From CAVORD01 sp963698535 (lineage in GTDB: Bacteria; Bacteroidota; Bacteroidia; Bacteroidales; VadinHA17), in contig CAVORD010000001.1 of NCBI GenBank assembly GCA_963698535.1, positions 1,674,001 to 1,738,000 of the forward strand: a DNA stretch of 64,000 bases. The letters are read 5' to 3'. The notes under the pieces are model-generated. The model ran no database searches and was not told the origin of the DNA. It saw nothing but the letters and a program-made list of their open reading frames with translations. Shown here one piece after another: positions 10,301 to 17,952 of the stretch; position 1 is the first letter of the stretch, and every line of letters begins with the position of its first letter. A program made the position numbers and the translations under genes.

Positions 10301-10465
10301 AAACCATTTGGCGTTATAAACCAGGTCTCTTGCCACAGCTGCACCATAATCATTTTCTGCGAAAGTCGCAAAACCCATGCTTATAGCAAATACAATAAAA
10401 AGGGCCCCCATCAGGACCGGCGAAAATAGCAATCGAATATATTTCATAGATTTAAAATTGAACAA
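7373..10465 (-). CDS. ccsBA: Cytochrome c biogenesis protein CcsBA (fused ResB-CcsA)
   Basis: 1030 residues, the fused system II cytochrome c synthase that exports heme and attaches it to CXXCH motifs of apocytochromes outside the cytoplasmic membrane. The N-terminal ResB part has membrane helices around residues 10-90, a long periplasmic region and a helix near 440. The C-terminal CcsA part has a cluster of helices and the WWD-type heme-binding signature WGRYWGWDPKETW near 920. It serves the many multiheme cytochromes in this window (about 44 heme motifs). The next gene upstream encodes an FNR/CRP-type regulator in the same orientation, 32 bases away, suggesting co-regulation. Confidence 0.95.
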   Translation of the reverse strand: MFNFKSMKYIRLLFSPVLMGALFIVFAISMGFATFAENDYGAAVARDLVYNAKWFEAVMVLLAINMTGQIFIYKLYRRSKITVFMFHAAFVVMILGAGITRYFGTEGMMHIREGESKNFFTTESKYLDFEVSRNGNTIEKVERPYNITSMKLDGFSATISDGNTSHYVELAEFIPNATESIANDPTGVPMGSFLVTSSTGMREVLLLKAGEVKNAGGMKLSFIGEAGDFNISMEEGTFFVTSPDEIVVMNMRSQETQNIMPDTRVALEPMVLYNLNDFRIVPQSLSPSGRITPVAVRTESGRTGQNALVFNLRSGTDVRTLYVWDNTSDERSSSSFTVDGAEISLSYGHKRVDLPFEIKLNDFILDRYPGSNSPSGYKSDVTLIDREKGIEAPHQIYMNNILKHRGFRFYQSSYDQDELGTVLSVNMDFAGMMVTYFGYGMLFLFIILSIFNPKSLFRSVNASYWSSPLRKTILTIVLVVGTAFAGNLKAQKLVVDPSAADKFGTVLVQDQKGRTEPLFTLSNDILRKTYRSDNFEGINPMQVYLGFYFDFRNWSNVKLIRVSNKDLQKAIGIRTGYASFNDIVTTAELGGYKLSRMVDAAYSKDPSERSKFDKEVIKLDERVNIIYMITLGEFMNIFPMGDGSTKWGNSKTALPYARNPQDSTFIATVLPAYGDALIAGNNEVAGQYAEAIKTYQTRFANYELASEGKRKAEILYFKLGIFERLFPFYATLGLILFVALVWAVIKGKKERNTFVKVVSWIIFSGVVVHTFGLALRWYVSGHSPMSNGYESMIFISWVTLVAGVVFSRRSPFALSATAVLGAMTLMVAHLSFMDPEITNLVPVLQSYWLTLHVSVITGSYGFLGLGAILGLVVMILMALSGKSNLKRVEATITELTVINFKAITLGLYLLTIGTFLGAVWANESWGRYWGWDPKETWSLITVIIYSLVIHLRMIPGMKSIYTYNVLSLAAFSSVLMTYFGVNYYLSGLHSYAGGDPIPVPPFVYIAVVTLAAVSVIAWFKYKKWSADPKK

Positions 10466-10497
10466 TTGTTATGTAATTATTAGCGCGACAAATATAG

Positions 10498-11191
10498 TTA
10501 ACCTTTTTCCGAAATCATTTCAAGTTTTTCGCGATCGAGGATTTTTATGGTTCCCCCATCAGATTGAATGATTTTCTCCTCTTCCAGATCCTTGATGATT
10601 CGTACCACACTCTCCTTGGCCATATTTGTATATTCGCCAAGCTCCTGACGTGACAGTATAAGATTAAATGTATCGCTCATGAAAATCTCGTCGGAGAAGA
10701 ATATGAGAGCCTCTGCAAGCCTGCCATGCATCCTTTTTTGTGTAAGGCTGAACATGCGGTGATGCATCCGATATGATTTGCTGCTTATATCCTCAATAAA
10801 ACCCTCAGCAAATTTGGGGTTCTGAAGGACCATCGAACGCAGAATATCAAAATCAATAAAACAGGCTTTCAGATCGGTTATAGCGGCAACGGTGTAAGAA
10901 TACCGTGAGTTCACATAAGCGGCAGGACCTGCTATCAGATTTCCGGGAGTCCCAAGTCCGATAATAAAGTTCCGTCCTCCCCCTTCCATATACATTTTAG
11001 CCAGCCCTCTTACCAGGAAATACAGCATTTGATGTAGGAGCTCCCTGCTTGAAAATTATCTCACCTGCTTTAAAAGAAGCCTCATACCTGTTTGAATTAA
11101 TGACTTTCAACTCATCCTGAGAAAGGTTGTCAAAGTTCTTCCACCCACATGTACAGCTGCCACAATCTGCAATTGTATTATCCTTCATCAC
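10498..11191 (-). pseudogene. CRP/FNR-family transcriptional regulator, frameshifted
   Basis: The N-terminal frame (start 11191) carries CGSCTCGW at residues 10-17 and the first part of a cyclic-nucleotide-binding-type fold. The C-terminal frame (to 10498) continues with YFLVRGLAKMY, then KACFIDF and a winged helix (SRQELGEYTNMAKESVVR). The junction near 11018 (GCTGTATTTCC) needs one extra base removed, or two added. The N-terminal cysteine cluster plus the cysteine in KACFIDF, which aligns by eye with Cys122 of E. coli FNR, suggest an oxygen-sensing [4Fe-4S] regulator. It is divergent to the hexaheme gene, with an FNR-like palindrome between them. Confidence 0.8.
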
Positions 11192-11250
11192 TCTTTGTTT
11201 GATTATATATGTAAATATAGGTCAATTATAATATTTGTCATTAGCAAAAG

Positions 11251-11262
11251 TGATATTTATCA
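11251..11262. promoter_or_regulatory. FNR-like operator TGATATTTATCA
   Basis: A 12-base inverted repeat with half-sites TGAT and ATCA around ATTT, close to the FNR/CRP family core TTGAT-N4-ATCAA. It lies about 60 bases upstream of the regulator start and 140 bases upstream of the hexaheme cytochrome. The exact reverse complement stands before the cytochrome cluster at 31537. Confidence 0.55.
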
Positions 11263-11402
11263 CCTACCTCAGTGACCTATATCAATGATACCGTTGCCAT
11301 AGATGCCTCAAATCTTTCGGAAATATCAACCATTATTGTTATTCGGTTAACATTAGATATCGTATTTTGTCAACTCGAACCAAACATTAATTTTTAATAA
11401 CT

Positions 11403-12479
11403 ATGAAGAATCTGATCCGTATTTTCAGCCTACTGTTACTGGCCGGTTTCGTTTTTGCTTGCGAAGGTCCTATGGGCCCTGCAGGTCTTGATGGAACAGA
11501 TGGTGTTGATGGTACAAATGGTACAAATGGTGTAGATGGAACCGCCAAGTGTTCTGTATGCCATAATAATTCTGCTACCATTGTTTCTGCGCAATTGCAG
11601 TACGAGCACTCAACTCACGCCATGAATGACAATGCAGCTTATGGTAACAGGCCAGCCCCTGCGAACGATTGTGCAAGATGTCATGTTAGTCAGGGTTTCC
11701 TTGATTTCATGCCAGACGGAGCTTTTAACACAGCTTTCAACGCAACAATGCAGTACCAGAACCCACAGCAGCCAAACTGCTACACTTGTCACAGCATTCA
11801 CAAGAATTTTGACGCAACAGACTGGAATTTGACTTTCGCAGCAGCAAAACCACTTCTTAATGGTGGCGCTACCTACGACAAAGGCAAATCTAATCTATGT
11901 GCTAACTGCCATCAGGCAAGAGCGGTGTCACCTATGCCTGTTGTAGGCGGAGGTGATATAACACTTACTTCTGACAGATGGGGAACACATCATGGTCCAA
12001 CCGCAAACGTATTGTCAGGAAAGGGACTTTATGATATCACAGGTACTACTCCTATTCCGACAAGCAATACACACTTTACAGGAGCTGCAAATGGTTGTGT
12101 TACATGCCACATGGCAAACGCATATGGCGATCTTGGTGGTGGCCATACCATGAGCATGGAGTATGACGTACATGGTACAGAAACTCTTAATACAGAAGGT
12201 TGCCTAACATGCCACTCTGCTGCTGAAGCTAAAACTTACACAACAACTCTTCAGACAAGTATCGCAGCAAAACTTGCTACTCTGCAAGGCCTTCTTGAGA
12301 CCAAAGGTATCTATGATCCTGCAAACGGACGTAACAAGAAAGCTACTTTCACGGCTGACGTGGCTGGCGCATACCTTATGTGGCAGACACTTAGCGAAGA
12401 CAGAAGCTTAGGCGTTCACAATCCTAAGTATGTTAAGGCTGTCCTTGACAATGCAATTGAAAAGATGTCAGCGAAGTAA
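11403..12479 (+). CDS. Hexaheme c-type cytochrome lipoprotein with collagen-like stalk
   Basis: 358 residues. A signal peptide ends in a lipobox (LAGFVFAC) with the lipidated cysteine at residue 20. Nine Gly-X-Y triplets follow at residues 22-48, a collagen-like spacer. Six CXXCH heme motifs lie at about residues 50, 90, 126, 166, 232 and 267, with additional histidines for bis-His ligation. The C-terminal 80 residues are heme-free and helical. Gly-X-Y stalks after the lipid anchor recall surface OmcA/MtrC-type cytochromes, but the heme domain is not one I can name. It is divergent from the FNR-type regulator and is probably an outer-membrane electron-transfer protein. No CXXCK nitrite reductase motif is present. 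Confidence 0.85.
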   Translation: MKNLIRIFSLLLLAGFVFACEGPMGPAGLDGTDGVDGTNGTNGVDGTAKCSVCHNNSATIVSAQLQYEHSTHAMNDNAAYGNRPAPANDCARCHVSQGFLDFMPDGAFNTAFNATMQYQNPQQPNCYTCHSIHKNFDATDWNLTFAAAKPLLNGGATYDKGKSNLCANCHQARAVSPMPVVGGGDITLTSDRWGTHHGPTANVLSGKGLYDITGTTPIPTSNTHFTGAANGCVTCHMANAYGDLGGGHTMSMEYDVHGTETLNTEGCLTCHSAAEAKTYTTTLQTSIAAKLATLQGLLETKGIYDPANGRNKKATFTADVAGAYLMWQTLSEDRSLGVHNPKYVKAVLDNAIEKMSAK

Positions 12480-12500
12480 TCAGAACTTCAATACAGACAG

Positions 12501-12529
12501 AAAGTGCTCCCATGGGGGCACTTTTTTTT
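12501..12529 (+). terminator. Rho-independent terminator after the hexaheme gene
   Basis: Arms AAAGTGCTCC and GGGGGCACTTT around a tiny loop, followed by eight T. It lies 21 bases after the cytochrome stop codon, so the gene is monocistronic. Confidence 0.85.
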
Positions 12530-12716
12530 GTAGGTGCAAGTATTCCTTCTTGTCAGAACAACTCACTTAAAACACATTTAAATATTTGCCTCCTTTCCCT
12601 TAACAAGAACCCCCTCACTCCCGGCAGGATGACGTGAGTACTCCCCCTGATCATTAAGGTTTAATGAACAAGAAGGGATTTTCATCTGTTACTATGATCA
12701 TAAAAAGACACGTATA

Positions 12717-13577
12717 ATGGCAAAGAGAATCTCCACTTTATTACTAAGCTTCATATTGATATCTTCAGCTGCTTCAGCTCAATCTTCTGCAATGGAGCTT
12801 TCATCAACAGACAAAAACTTTAAGCTGCGGGCAGTAGCTGAACTGGGCTACCTGGCTGTACTCAGTCACCAGATACAATTCAGCAACAGCGGCACCTATA
12901 TCAATTATATTACCGATGGAGGGCAGGATGTATTGTTCCCGGTAAGCAGGCTGTCAATTGAACTGGAAATCAAGAAAAAACATACTATCACACTTTTATA
13001 CCAGCCCCTTACACTGGAGTCAACAGCACTCTTAAGCAGGGATCTGGTCATAGACGAACTGGTATTCCCTGCTGGTACGGGTGTCAACTATCTCTATAAC
13101 TTCCCCTTCTACCGCATAAGCTATATGAAAGAACTGGCTCCGGATAATGAAAAATTCGACTTTGCGCTGGGAGCCTCATTGCAAATACGGAATGCGACCA
13201 TTTCGTTCGAATCAACAGACGGTACCCGTTTCCGGTCCAACAGGGACATCGGACCGGTTCCGATCATTAAATTCCGAACCCGATACACCAGCAACAAGCT
13301 GACATATACAGAATTGGAAGCGGATGGATTTTACGCACCCATCAGCTACCTCAATGGAAGCGATAATGAAGTTATTGGCGCCATACTGGATGCGAGCCTG
13401 CGCCAGGGCCTTAAAGTTAATGATGAGGCAGGTCTGTTCCTGAATCTTCGCTACCTCGGTGGTGGTGCTGTCGGGACTTCAGATAATGATCCCGGACCCG
13501 GCGATGGTTATGTGAGAAACTGGCTGCACTTTATGACCATGACCTGCGGGTTTGTCTACGAGTTCCCTGCATTTTAG
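12717..13577 (+). CDS. Hypothetical secreted/outer-membrane barrel-like protein
   Basis: 286 residues with a clear signal peptide (lysine-arginine start, hydrophobic core, cleavage after ASAQ). The mature part alternates hydrophobic and polar residues in many short strands, for example the stretch after IELEIKKKHTITLLYQ, and ends in phenylalanine (FPAF), as outer-membrane barrels often do. I do not recognise a family. It is preceded by the terminator of the hexaheme gene and faces the minus-strand SOUL/CIA30 pair, so it seems to be its own unit. Confidence 0.6.
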   Translation: MAKRISTLLLSFILISSAASAQSSAMELSSTDKNFKLRAVAELGYLAVLSHQIQFSNSGTYINYITDGGQDVLFPVSRLSIELEIKKKHTITLLYQPLTLESTALLSRDLVIDELVFPAGTGVNYLYNFPFYRISYMKELAPDNEKFDFALGASLQIRNATISFESTDGTRFRSNRDIGPVPIIKFRTRYTSNKLTYTELEADGFYAPISYLNGSDNEVIGAILDASLRQGLKVNDEAGLFLNLRYLGGGAVGTSDNDPGPGDGYVRNWLHFMTMTCGFVYEFPAF

Positions 13578-13637
13578 TTATATCAGCATTCCTTTTAGTA
13601 TTTGAAGGATTCGATCTTATCTGGACGGAATAAGTAA

Positions 13638-14214
13638 TTACTGCCAGGTGACAGAGACAATGATCTCGTTTTTTCTGCCGATGAACTGGTAGGGCGGATT
13701 GTATCCCAGGAAGCGAAAGTTTCCTGAATAGCTGATACCTTTCTTCTCCAGTGCCGTCCTCAGTTTCTCGGTGTAGCGTGCGATCTTTTCATCGTTTGCA
13801 TAGCCCCCGAATTTCAGCACAGCCACATATTCCGCCTGGCTCTTTTCCAGTTTCACCCTTGAATCGTTGGGATTTGGCAAAGCTCTGCTCATCGTATTTC
13901 GATGGCATAACGAAGCTCATGGTGGATACACTGTCGTTGATGTCCATATGCACGGGTGAGGTCATGGCAATCCTGGTATTGGAATCATTCCCGCCAAAGA
14001 TAAATCCGGCCAGTGCCCGGAATCCGGGTGTGGAAATCTGCCGGTAGGATTTTGCCGAACTATAAACGGTGGCCAGCATGGCCGGCGGGTAGTAGCGTAT
14101 TTCGTATTCTTTTTCGGACGCTACCAGCCTGTATTTCTGCTTTTCAATTGATGATGCCATAATCGTTGTGCTCAGGAGTGTAAATAATGCTATAAAGGGG
14201 ATGATTCTAACCAT
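13638..14214 (-). pseudogene. SOUL family heme-binding protein, frameshifted
   Basis: The N-terminal frame (start 14214) has a signal peptide ending near TTIMAS, then SOUL hallmarks YEIRYYPPAMLATV, FRALAGFIFGGN and IAMTSPVHMD. After SFVMPSKYDEQS the frame is lost. The second frame resumes at LPNPNDSRVKLEK and runs through VLKFGGYAND to the stop at 13638. An extra T in AGCTTTGCC near 13886 explains the break. The joined length of about 190 residues is normal for SOUL/HBP-like periplasmic proteins. The start codon lies inside the end of the upstream CIA30 gene, indicating translational coupling. Confidence 0.8.
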
Positions 14215-14740
14215 ATCTTGTCGATTTCCAGTCTGAAACTTTCGTTCTTTTTATTGGAGATCAGGAAGGAGCACTCGCGCAGAGATTCGCCTGGATAGTT
14301 AGGCATGTTAAGCCGCATACCCCTGAAGGTCGGGTATCATCTTATCAAATGGTACCGTAACCTCCTGCCATGCGCCCGTGGTCGGGAATTCGTACTGATA
14401 AGAATGCCTTTCATTGAGCTGCGATCGAACCCTGAACTGGTAGTTCTTTCCGTCTCCCTTCAGACGGATTTTAAAGGCTGAGTAGCCTTTCGTTTCGATC
14501 TCTTCCATGCGGGTCACGAATGGAGGAAAATCCACCGTTGTTTTCCAGCGATACCGTACCCTGGAAAATACCGTGGCCTTCTTCCGACAGTCCCACATTG
14601 CCCTGGGAACGGCCTCCCATGACCCCGTCATCTACCACAAACCAGTCGCCCGGCTTGCTCTCATGTGAAAAATCATATACTTCCTGTGCAATCATTTGCA
14701 TGCTTATAAATAATATCGCCGTGATCACTATTGGTTTCAT
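14190..14740 (-). pseudogene. CIA30-domain protein (NDUFAF1-like), with two frameshifts
   Basis: Three frames each hold a consecutive part of one CIA30 (complex I intermediate-associated protein 30) domain. The first has a signal peptide then FVVDDGVMGGRSQG and ENNGGFSSIR. The second has KGYSAFKIRLKGDGKNYQ and TGAWQEVTVPFDK. The third has FRGMRLNMPNY and ends FRLEIDKIWLES before a stop at 14190. Each transition needs removal of one base, near 14510 (CGTGACCCG) and 14318 (CCCGACC). The assembled length is about 180 residues. The family contributes an assembly factor to mitochondrial complex I; bacterial secreted members have unknown roles. It overlaps the SOUL start by 25 bases. Confidence 0.75.
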
Positions 14741-14828
14741 AAAAGTGCAACATTAAAGAACTTAGAATGTTCAATATATACAGCTAAACATTAAACATGT
14801 TATTTGTTGCAAGTCCAATCCTGCTGAT

Positions 14829-14856
14829 AAAAAAAGGGATCGCAAATACGATCCCT
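14829..14856 (-). terminator. Terminator of the heptaheme/cytochrome b operon
   Basis: Arms AGGGATCG and CGATCCCT around CAAATA, with an A-run on the left that is a U-tract for leftward transcription. It lies about 40 bases after the cytochrome b stop at 14893. Confidence 0.85.
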
Positions 14857-14892
14857 CATTTTAAAATGTTAAATACTTAAGCTATAAGGTTT

Positions 14893-15519
14893 CTAATGCT
14901 CATGGTATCCCGTAGCCATACTCTTGAAAAGAGTTGACGGTTTTTTGCCGAGTGTACAGGTATAAACATGGATGATCATGAACATTGAGAGTACGAATCC
15001 CATAGCAGCATGCAGCAGTGCATTGATCATAAGTCCGCTTGTTCCAAGCATTCTGTTGGGAACCACCTCCGGAAAGAAGAATGCCAGGCCGGTGACTATT
15101 AAAAGTGGCATTCCCACATACATTGCAAGTACATATGCGAACTTCTGTAACGGATTGAACTTCTGAGTCTCACTAACAGGAAATGGATGCTCCTCTTTCC
15201 TGAACATGCCCAAGGCATAATACTGAAACTGCTTCATAAGATCTGCAAAGTAACCTTTGGGCTTGATCTTGTAATGTTTACCATTACCTGTTACTATATT
15301 TCCGCCGAAGTAAATGACATACCCAATGGTGAGTATAATGGCTGCAATGTTGTGTATTGCTACCGCTGATTCAAAAGATATCAGTGAAAGAGAACCTTCT
15401 GTGGCTGAAGCATACTGCATGGCAATACCTGTCCCTATCAGTACTATGAACAGTAACAGGTTAACGACATGCCATAATCTGATCCAAACGGGGTATAAAT
15501 ATATTCTGTGTCCCATCAC
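14893..15519 (-). CDS. Membrane b-type cytochrome, diheme (cytochrome b561/HydC-like)
   Basis: 208 residues with four to five membrane helices. Histidines suited to bind two b hemes occur at about residues 17 (RLWHVVN), 56 (AIHNIA), 170 (LLHAAMG) and 184 (IIHVYT), the pattern of thiosulfate reductase or Ni/Fe hydrogenase cytochrome b subunits that oxidise or reduce menaquinone. It directly abuts the heptaheme cytochrome gene (stop and start adjacent), so the two products most likely form one complex passing electrons between the quinone pool and the periplasm. Confidence 0.82.
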   Translation of the reverse strand: MMGHRIYLYPVWIRLWHVVNLLLFIVLIGTGIAMQYASATEGSLSLISFESAVAIHNIAAIILTIGYVIYFGGNIVTGNGKHYKIKPKGYFADLMKQFQYYALGMFRKEEHPFPVSETQKFNPLQKFAYVLAMYVGMPLLIVTGLAFFFPEVVPNRMLGTSGLMINALLHAAMGFVLSMFMIIHVYTCTLGKKPSTLFKSMATGYHEH

Positions 15520-16497
15520 TTATTTTTTAAAGATTCTGAAAAAGAGGTGTATCCCAATAACAAGAAGTATACCTGCGAAGATCAAATAACTTAATCTGTT
15601 AAGGAAAATATTTCTTGTTGCTCCAATCACATAAGTTTCATTAAGGACGATTGCATTCAGAAAACCGGCCTTTCTCTCCTCTTTTGCCTGGAATTTATAA
15701 AGCGTTGACATTAATCTTGAATCACTGGAATGGCACTCAGTACATTTTCTTACCGCATCTTTCTTAGGCATCACCTTATGTGCCACAAGAATGTCGTTAT
15801 TGATCTGAGTATGACACTCTATGCATCTTACATTCTGAAAATGAGCCACCTGGTTCGGCAACCAGGAGTGCTGATTGACAATATTGATCTCTTCTCTGTC
15901 GGAAAGAAGCTGGAAGTTTTCAAAATTAGAGTGACACTTCAGACACATATTGTTGTCGTAGGTGATAGCTGTTCTTATGTTTTCAGCGTCCCTTATCCCA
16001 ACCTTATATGAGTGTGGGTCGTGGCACTTCCAGCAAGTAAACCCTTCAATACCATGGTGGGTGCTTGAGGCAAACTCCTCATCGATCTTTTCGAAATTGT
16101 ACTTTGCAAAGGTTTCATCATAACCATGACAATCGATGCAAACCAAACGTTCTTCAAATCTGGCTTTGATAGGATGAGGGAATTCGTTGAATTCATATGA
16201 GTGACAATCGGTGCAACCAAAGCCCCAATGTACTCCCTGATAAAACTTATCTCTGGATACTTTAAGGTTCTCTGACATTCTCCGGTTTTTCTTCATACCG
16301 GTTTCGGCGTCAACCAGAAGGTAATTCTTTTCACCATGGCACTTAAGACAACTTTCGTTATCCTCAGCGTAGGGTGCATTCTCAATCCCCCTCACAGGTG
16401 CAACAATACTATCCTGAGCTTTAACACCTGTTGTTATTGTCAGCGCAAATATTGCAGCAAGAATAGGAGCCTGGAATTTCAAGTGCTTTCTTCTCAT
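15520..16497 (-). CDS. Membrane-anchored heptaheme c-type cytochrome
   Basis: 325 residues. The signal peptide is cleaved near GVKAQ. Seven CXXCH motifs lie at about residues 50, 95, 120, 155, 185, 225 and 252, with companions such as HDPHS. A C-terminal membrane helix at about 302-321 is followed by a short positive tail, so the heme domain faces the periplasm. Heme number and anchor differ from NrfH/NapC (four hemes, N-terminal anchor). With the adjacent cytochrome b it resembles a split form of the Geobacter CbcL type (multiheme c domain plus HydB-type b domain); that likeness is an inference from domain composition. Confidence 0.85.
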   Translation of the reverse strand: MRRKHLKFQAPILAAIFALTITTGVKAQDSIVAPVRGIENAPYAEDNESCLKCHGEKNYLLVDAETGMKKNRRMSENLKVSRDKFYQGVHWGFGCTDCHSYEFNEFPHPIKARFEERLVCIDCHGYDETFAKYNFEKIDEEFASSTHHGIEGFTCWKCHDPHSYKVGIRDAENIRTAITYDNNMCLKCHSNFENFQLLSDREEINIVNQHSWLPNQVAHFQNVRCIECHTQINNDILVAHKVMPKKDAVRKCTECHSSDSRLMSTLYKFQAKEERKAGFLNAIVLNETYVIGATRNIFLNRLSYLIFAGILLVIGIHLFFRIFKK

Positions 16498-16504
16498 GCT
16501 CTTA

Positions 16505-17341
16505 TTAGAATCTTACTGTTATGTTCATGCCAACGAGGAATTCGCCTTCTGTAAAATCGTTCTGATTAAAGAGGAAATTGCGCTGACCTACTATCTGATT
16601 GTAACTTGCGAGGAAAAGCTGGAAACAGTGAGTTGCTGTTGCCTTCTGCCATCCAACAACTACGTTTGGCTTGGGATTGAAATCTTCATTTTCCTGCTTG
16701 GTGAGAAGCTGATCATATTCCAGCATTACAGCATGACCGCTACCCATATTTACCCTTCCTCCTGCTGAAATACCAAAGTTCAGGTTTTCGTAGCCACGGA
16801 GAACAGAGTTATAAAAGATAACTGTTGGAGCCAGTTGGAATGAAAACATATCATTGAACTTTCTTGATACAATTATCTGGTTCATATATGATAACCTGTG
16901 TACATCCCTGTAACGCTCAATCGGTCCGAAAGCATCGTCTGCTCTGAGATCAAGAACTGCATTACCATAATAGGCAACTGAAACCGGCATTTTTCCCGAC
17001 ATGGTCTGCTGCAGGATCAGATACTTCCATGAAAAATCCTGAAGTTTGTAATCTTTTGTTGATCCAACACCTACCATTAACCTGTCTGTAATACCATAAT
17101 TCAGACCCAGACGGATATTTGAAGGAGCATAGATGCCATAAACATCCTTAATACCGTTTTTTACAACACCAAAACGGTGATATATCTGGAATTCGATCAT
17201 CCCCTTCGGAGTAATTGTTGTCGTGGCATTATCAGCCAGAATGGATGTTTCAAAAATATCCCTTTCAGGATAATCATCATCCTGGGCGAATACGGGGGAG
17301 AGTATCCCAACAAATGCTATCAGTGCAATTAATTTATTCAT
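16505..17341 (-). CDS. DUF5777 family beta-barrel protein
   Basis: 278 residues with a signal peptide (cleavage after SPVFAQ) and a strand-rich mature region. The signature LNYGITDRLMVGVGST, preceded by IEFQIYHRFG, identifies the DUF5777 family of Bacteroidota, whose role is unknown. The terminal residue is an aromatic phenylalanine (NITVRF), typical of outer-membrane barrels. It lies between a monoheme lipoprotein and the heptaheme cytochrome in one operon, which suggests it is an outer-membrane partner of this electron-transfer module. Confidence 0.8.
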   Translation of the reverse strand: MNKLIALIAFVGILSPVFAQDDDYPERDIFETSILADNATTTITPKGMIEFQIYHRFGVVKNGIKDVYGIYAPSNIRLGLNYGITDRLMVGVGSTKDYKLQDFSWKYLILQQTMSGKMPVSVAYYGNAVLDLRADDAFGPIERYRDVHRLSYMNQIIVSRKFNDMFSFQLAPTVIFYNSVLRGYENLNFGISAGGRVNMGSGHAVMLEYDQLLTKQENEDFNPKPNVVVGWQKATATHCFQLFLASYNQIVGQRNFLFNQNDFTEGEFLVGMNITVRF

Positions 17342-17369
17342 TTTGTTTCGGTTTATGTTTGGTTTATGG

Positions 17370-17753
17370 TTAGTTGTTCTGTGCTCCCTGCTCGATCCAG
17401 GTAAGGAGCTTTAATCTGTTTACATCGCTTATGTTTGAACTGGTCGCATGACCGGATAATATCTTGGTGTATATCTTGCTTGAGGCAGGCGTTCCCAGAT
17501 CAACATACCCGCCTGTGGTAAGCGATTCATACGATTTATCGGCACGCAGATCCGGATTAATACCTCCTGCATGACAACCGGTACAAGCTGCATTCACGAA
17601 AATGGGAGCAACTTCGGTGGCAAACAGTACATCGATATCAGGGTCGATGGTGGGAGGGTCGTAAACGTACCGCTCGCAGGAGATAAGACCTGCACCAATT
17701 ACCGCTGCCAGTGCAGCTGTCAGCACAATGGATTTTATTCTTTTTCGGGTCAT
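17370..17753 (-). CDS. Monoheme c-type cytochrome lipoprotein
   Basis: 127 residues. A signal peptide ends in a lipobox (GAGLISC, lipid cysteine near residue 26). One heme motif CTGCH lies near residue 58, in the context FATEVAPIFVNAACTGCH typical of cytochrome c/planctomycete-type domains, and LLTWIEQGAQNN is at the end. It is the first gene of the four-gene operon DUF5777-heptaheme-cytochrome b. It is probably a small periplasmic or outer-membrane electron carrier. An FNR-like palindrome stands about 110 bases upstream. Confidence 0.85.
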   Translation of the reverse strand: MTRKRIKSIVLTAALAAVIGAGLISCERYVYDPPTIDPDIDVLFATEVAPIFVNAACTGCHAGGINPDLRADKSYESLTTGGYVDLGTPASSKIYTKILSGHATSSNISDVNRLKLLTWIEQGAQNN

Positions 17754-17862
17754 AATTATTGAGTGTTAATTCCTGAACAAAGGTAAATCTACACTTTATG
17801 TTTTACGTACACAAGTAGTTGATAAATACTGTAATTGTTACCGTTTTATGTCAACGATATAA

Positions 17863-17876
17863 TTGATATTTGTCAA
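17863..17876. promoter_or_regulatory. FNR-like operator TTGATATTTGTCAA
   Basis: A near-perfect 14-base inverted repeat TTGAT-N4-GTCAA matching the FNR/CRP family site. It lies in the divergent region between the monoheme/heptaheme operon and the GPP34 gene. The core ATATTT is shared with the operator at 11251. Confidence 0.55.
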
Positions 17877-17952
17877 TGCCTTAGTTCCGGGTTTCCCTTT
17901 GTCAGGTCACCATTTTATCATAACTTGAGCCTAATAAATCAAAAATCAAAAG

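Noticed and set aside
11387..11581. Proline-rich open frame on the minus strand
   Set aside because: It is the antisense of the Gly-X-Y stalk of the hexaheme protein; its repeats mirror those codons.
11403..12479. Hexaheme protein as an NrfA-type nitrite reductase because of neighbouring ccsBA
   Set aside because: All six motifs are CXXCH; the catalytic CXXCK is absent.
15520..16497. NrfH/NapC or nitrite reductase role of the heptaheme protein
   Set aside because: Seven hemes, C-terminal rather than N-terminal anchor, no CXXCK motif, and no nrfA in the window.
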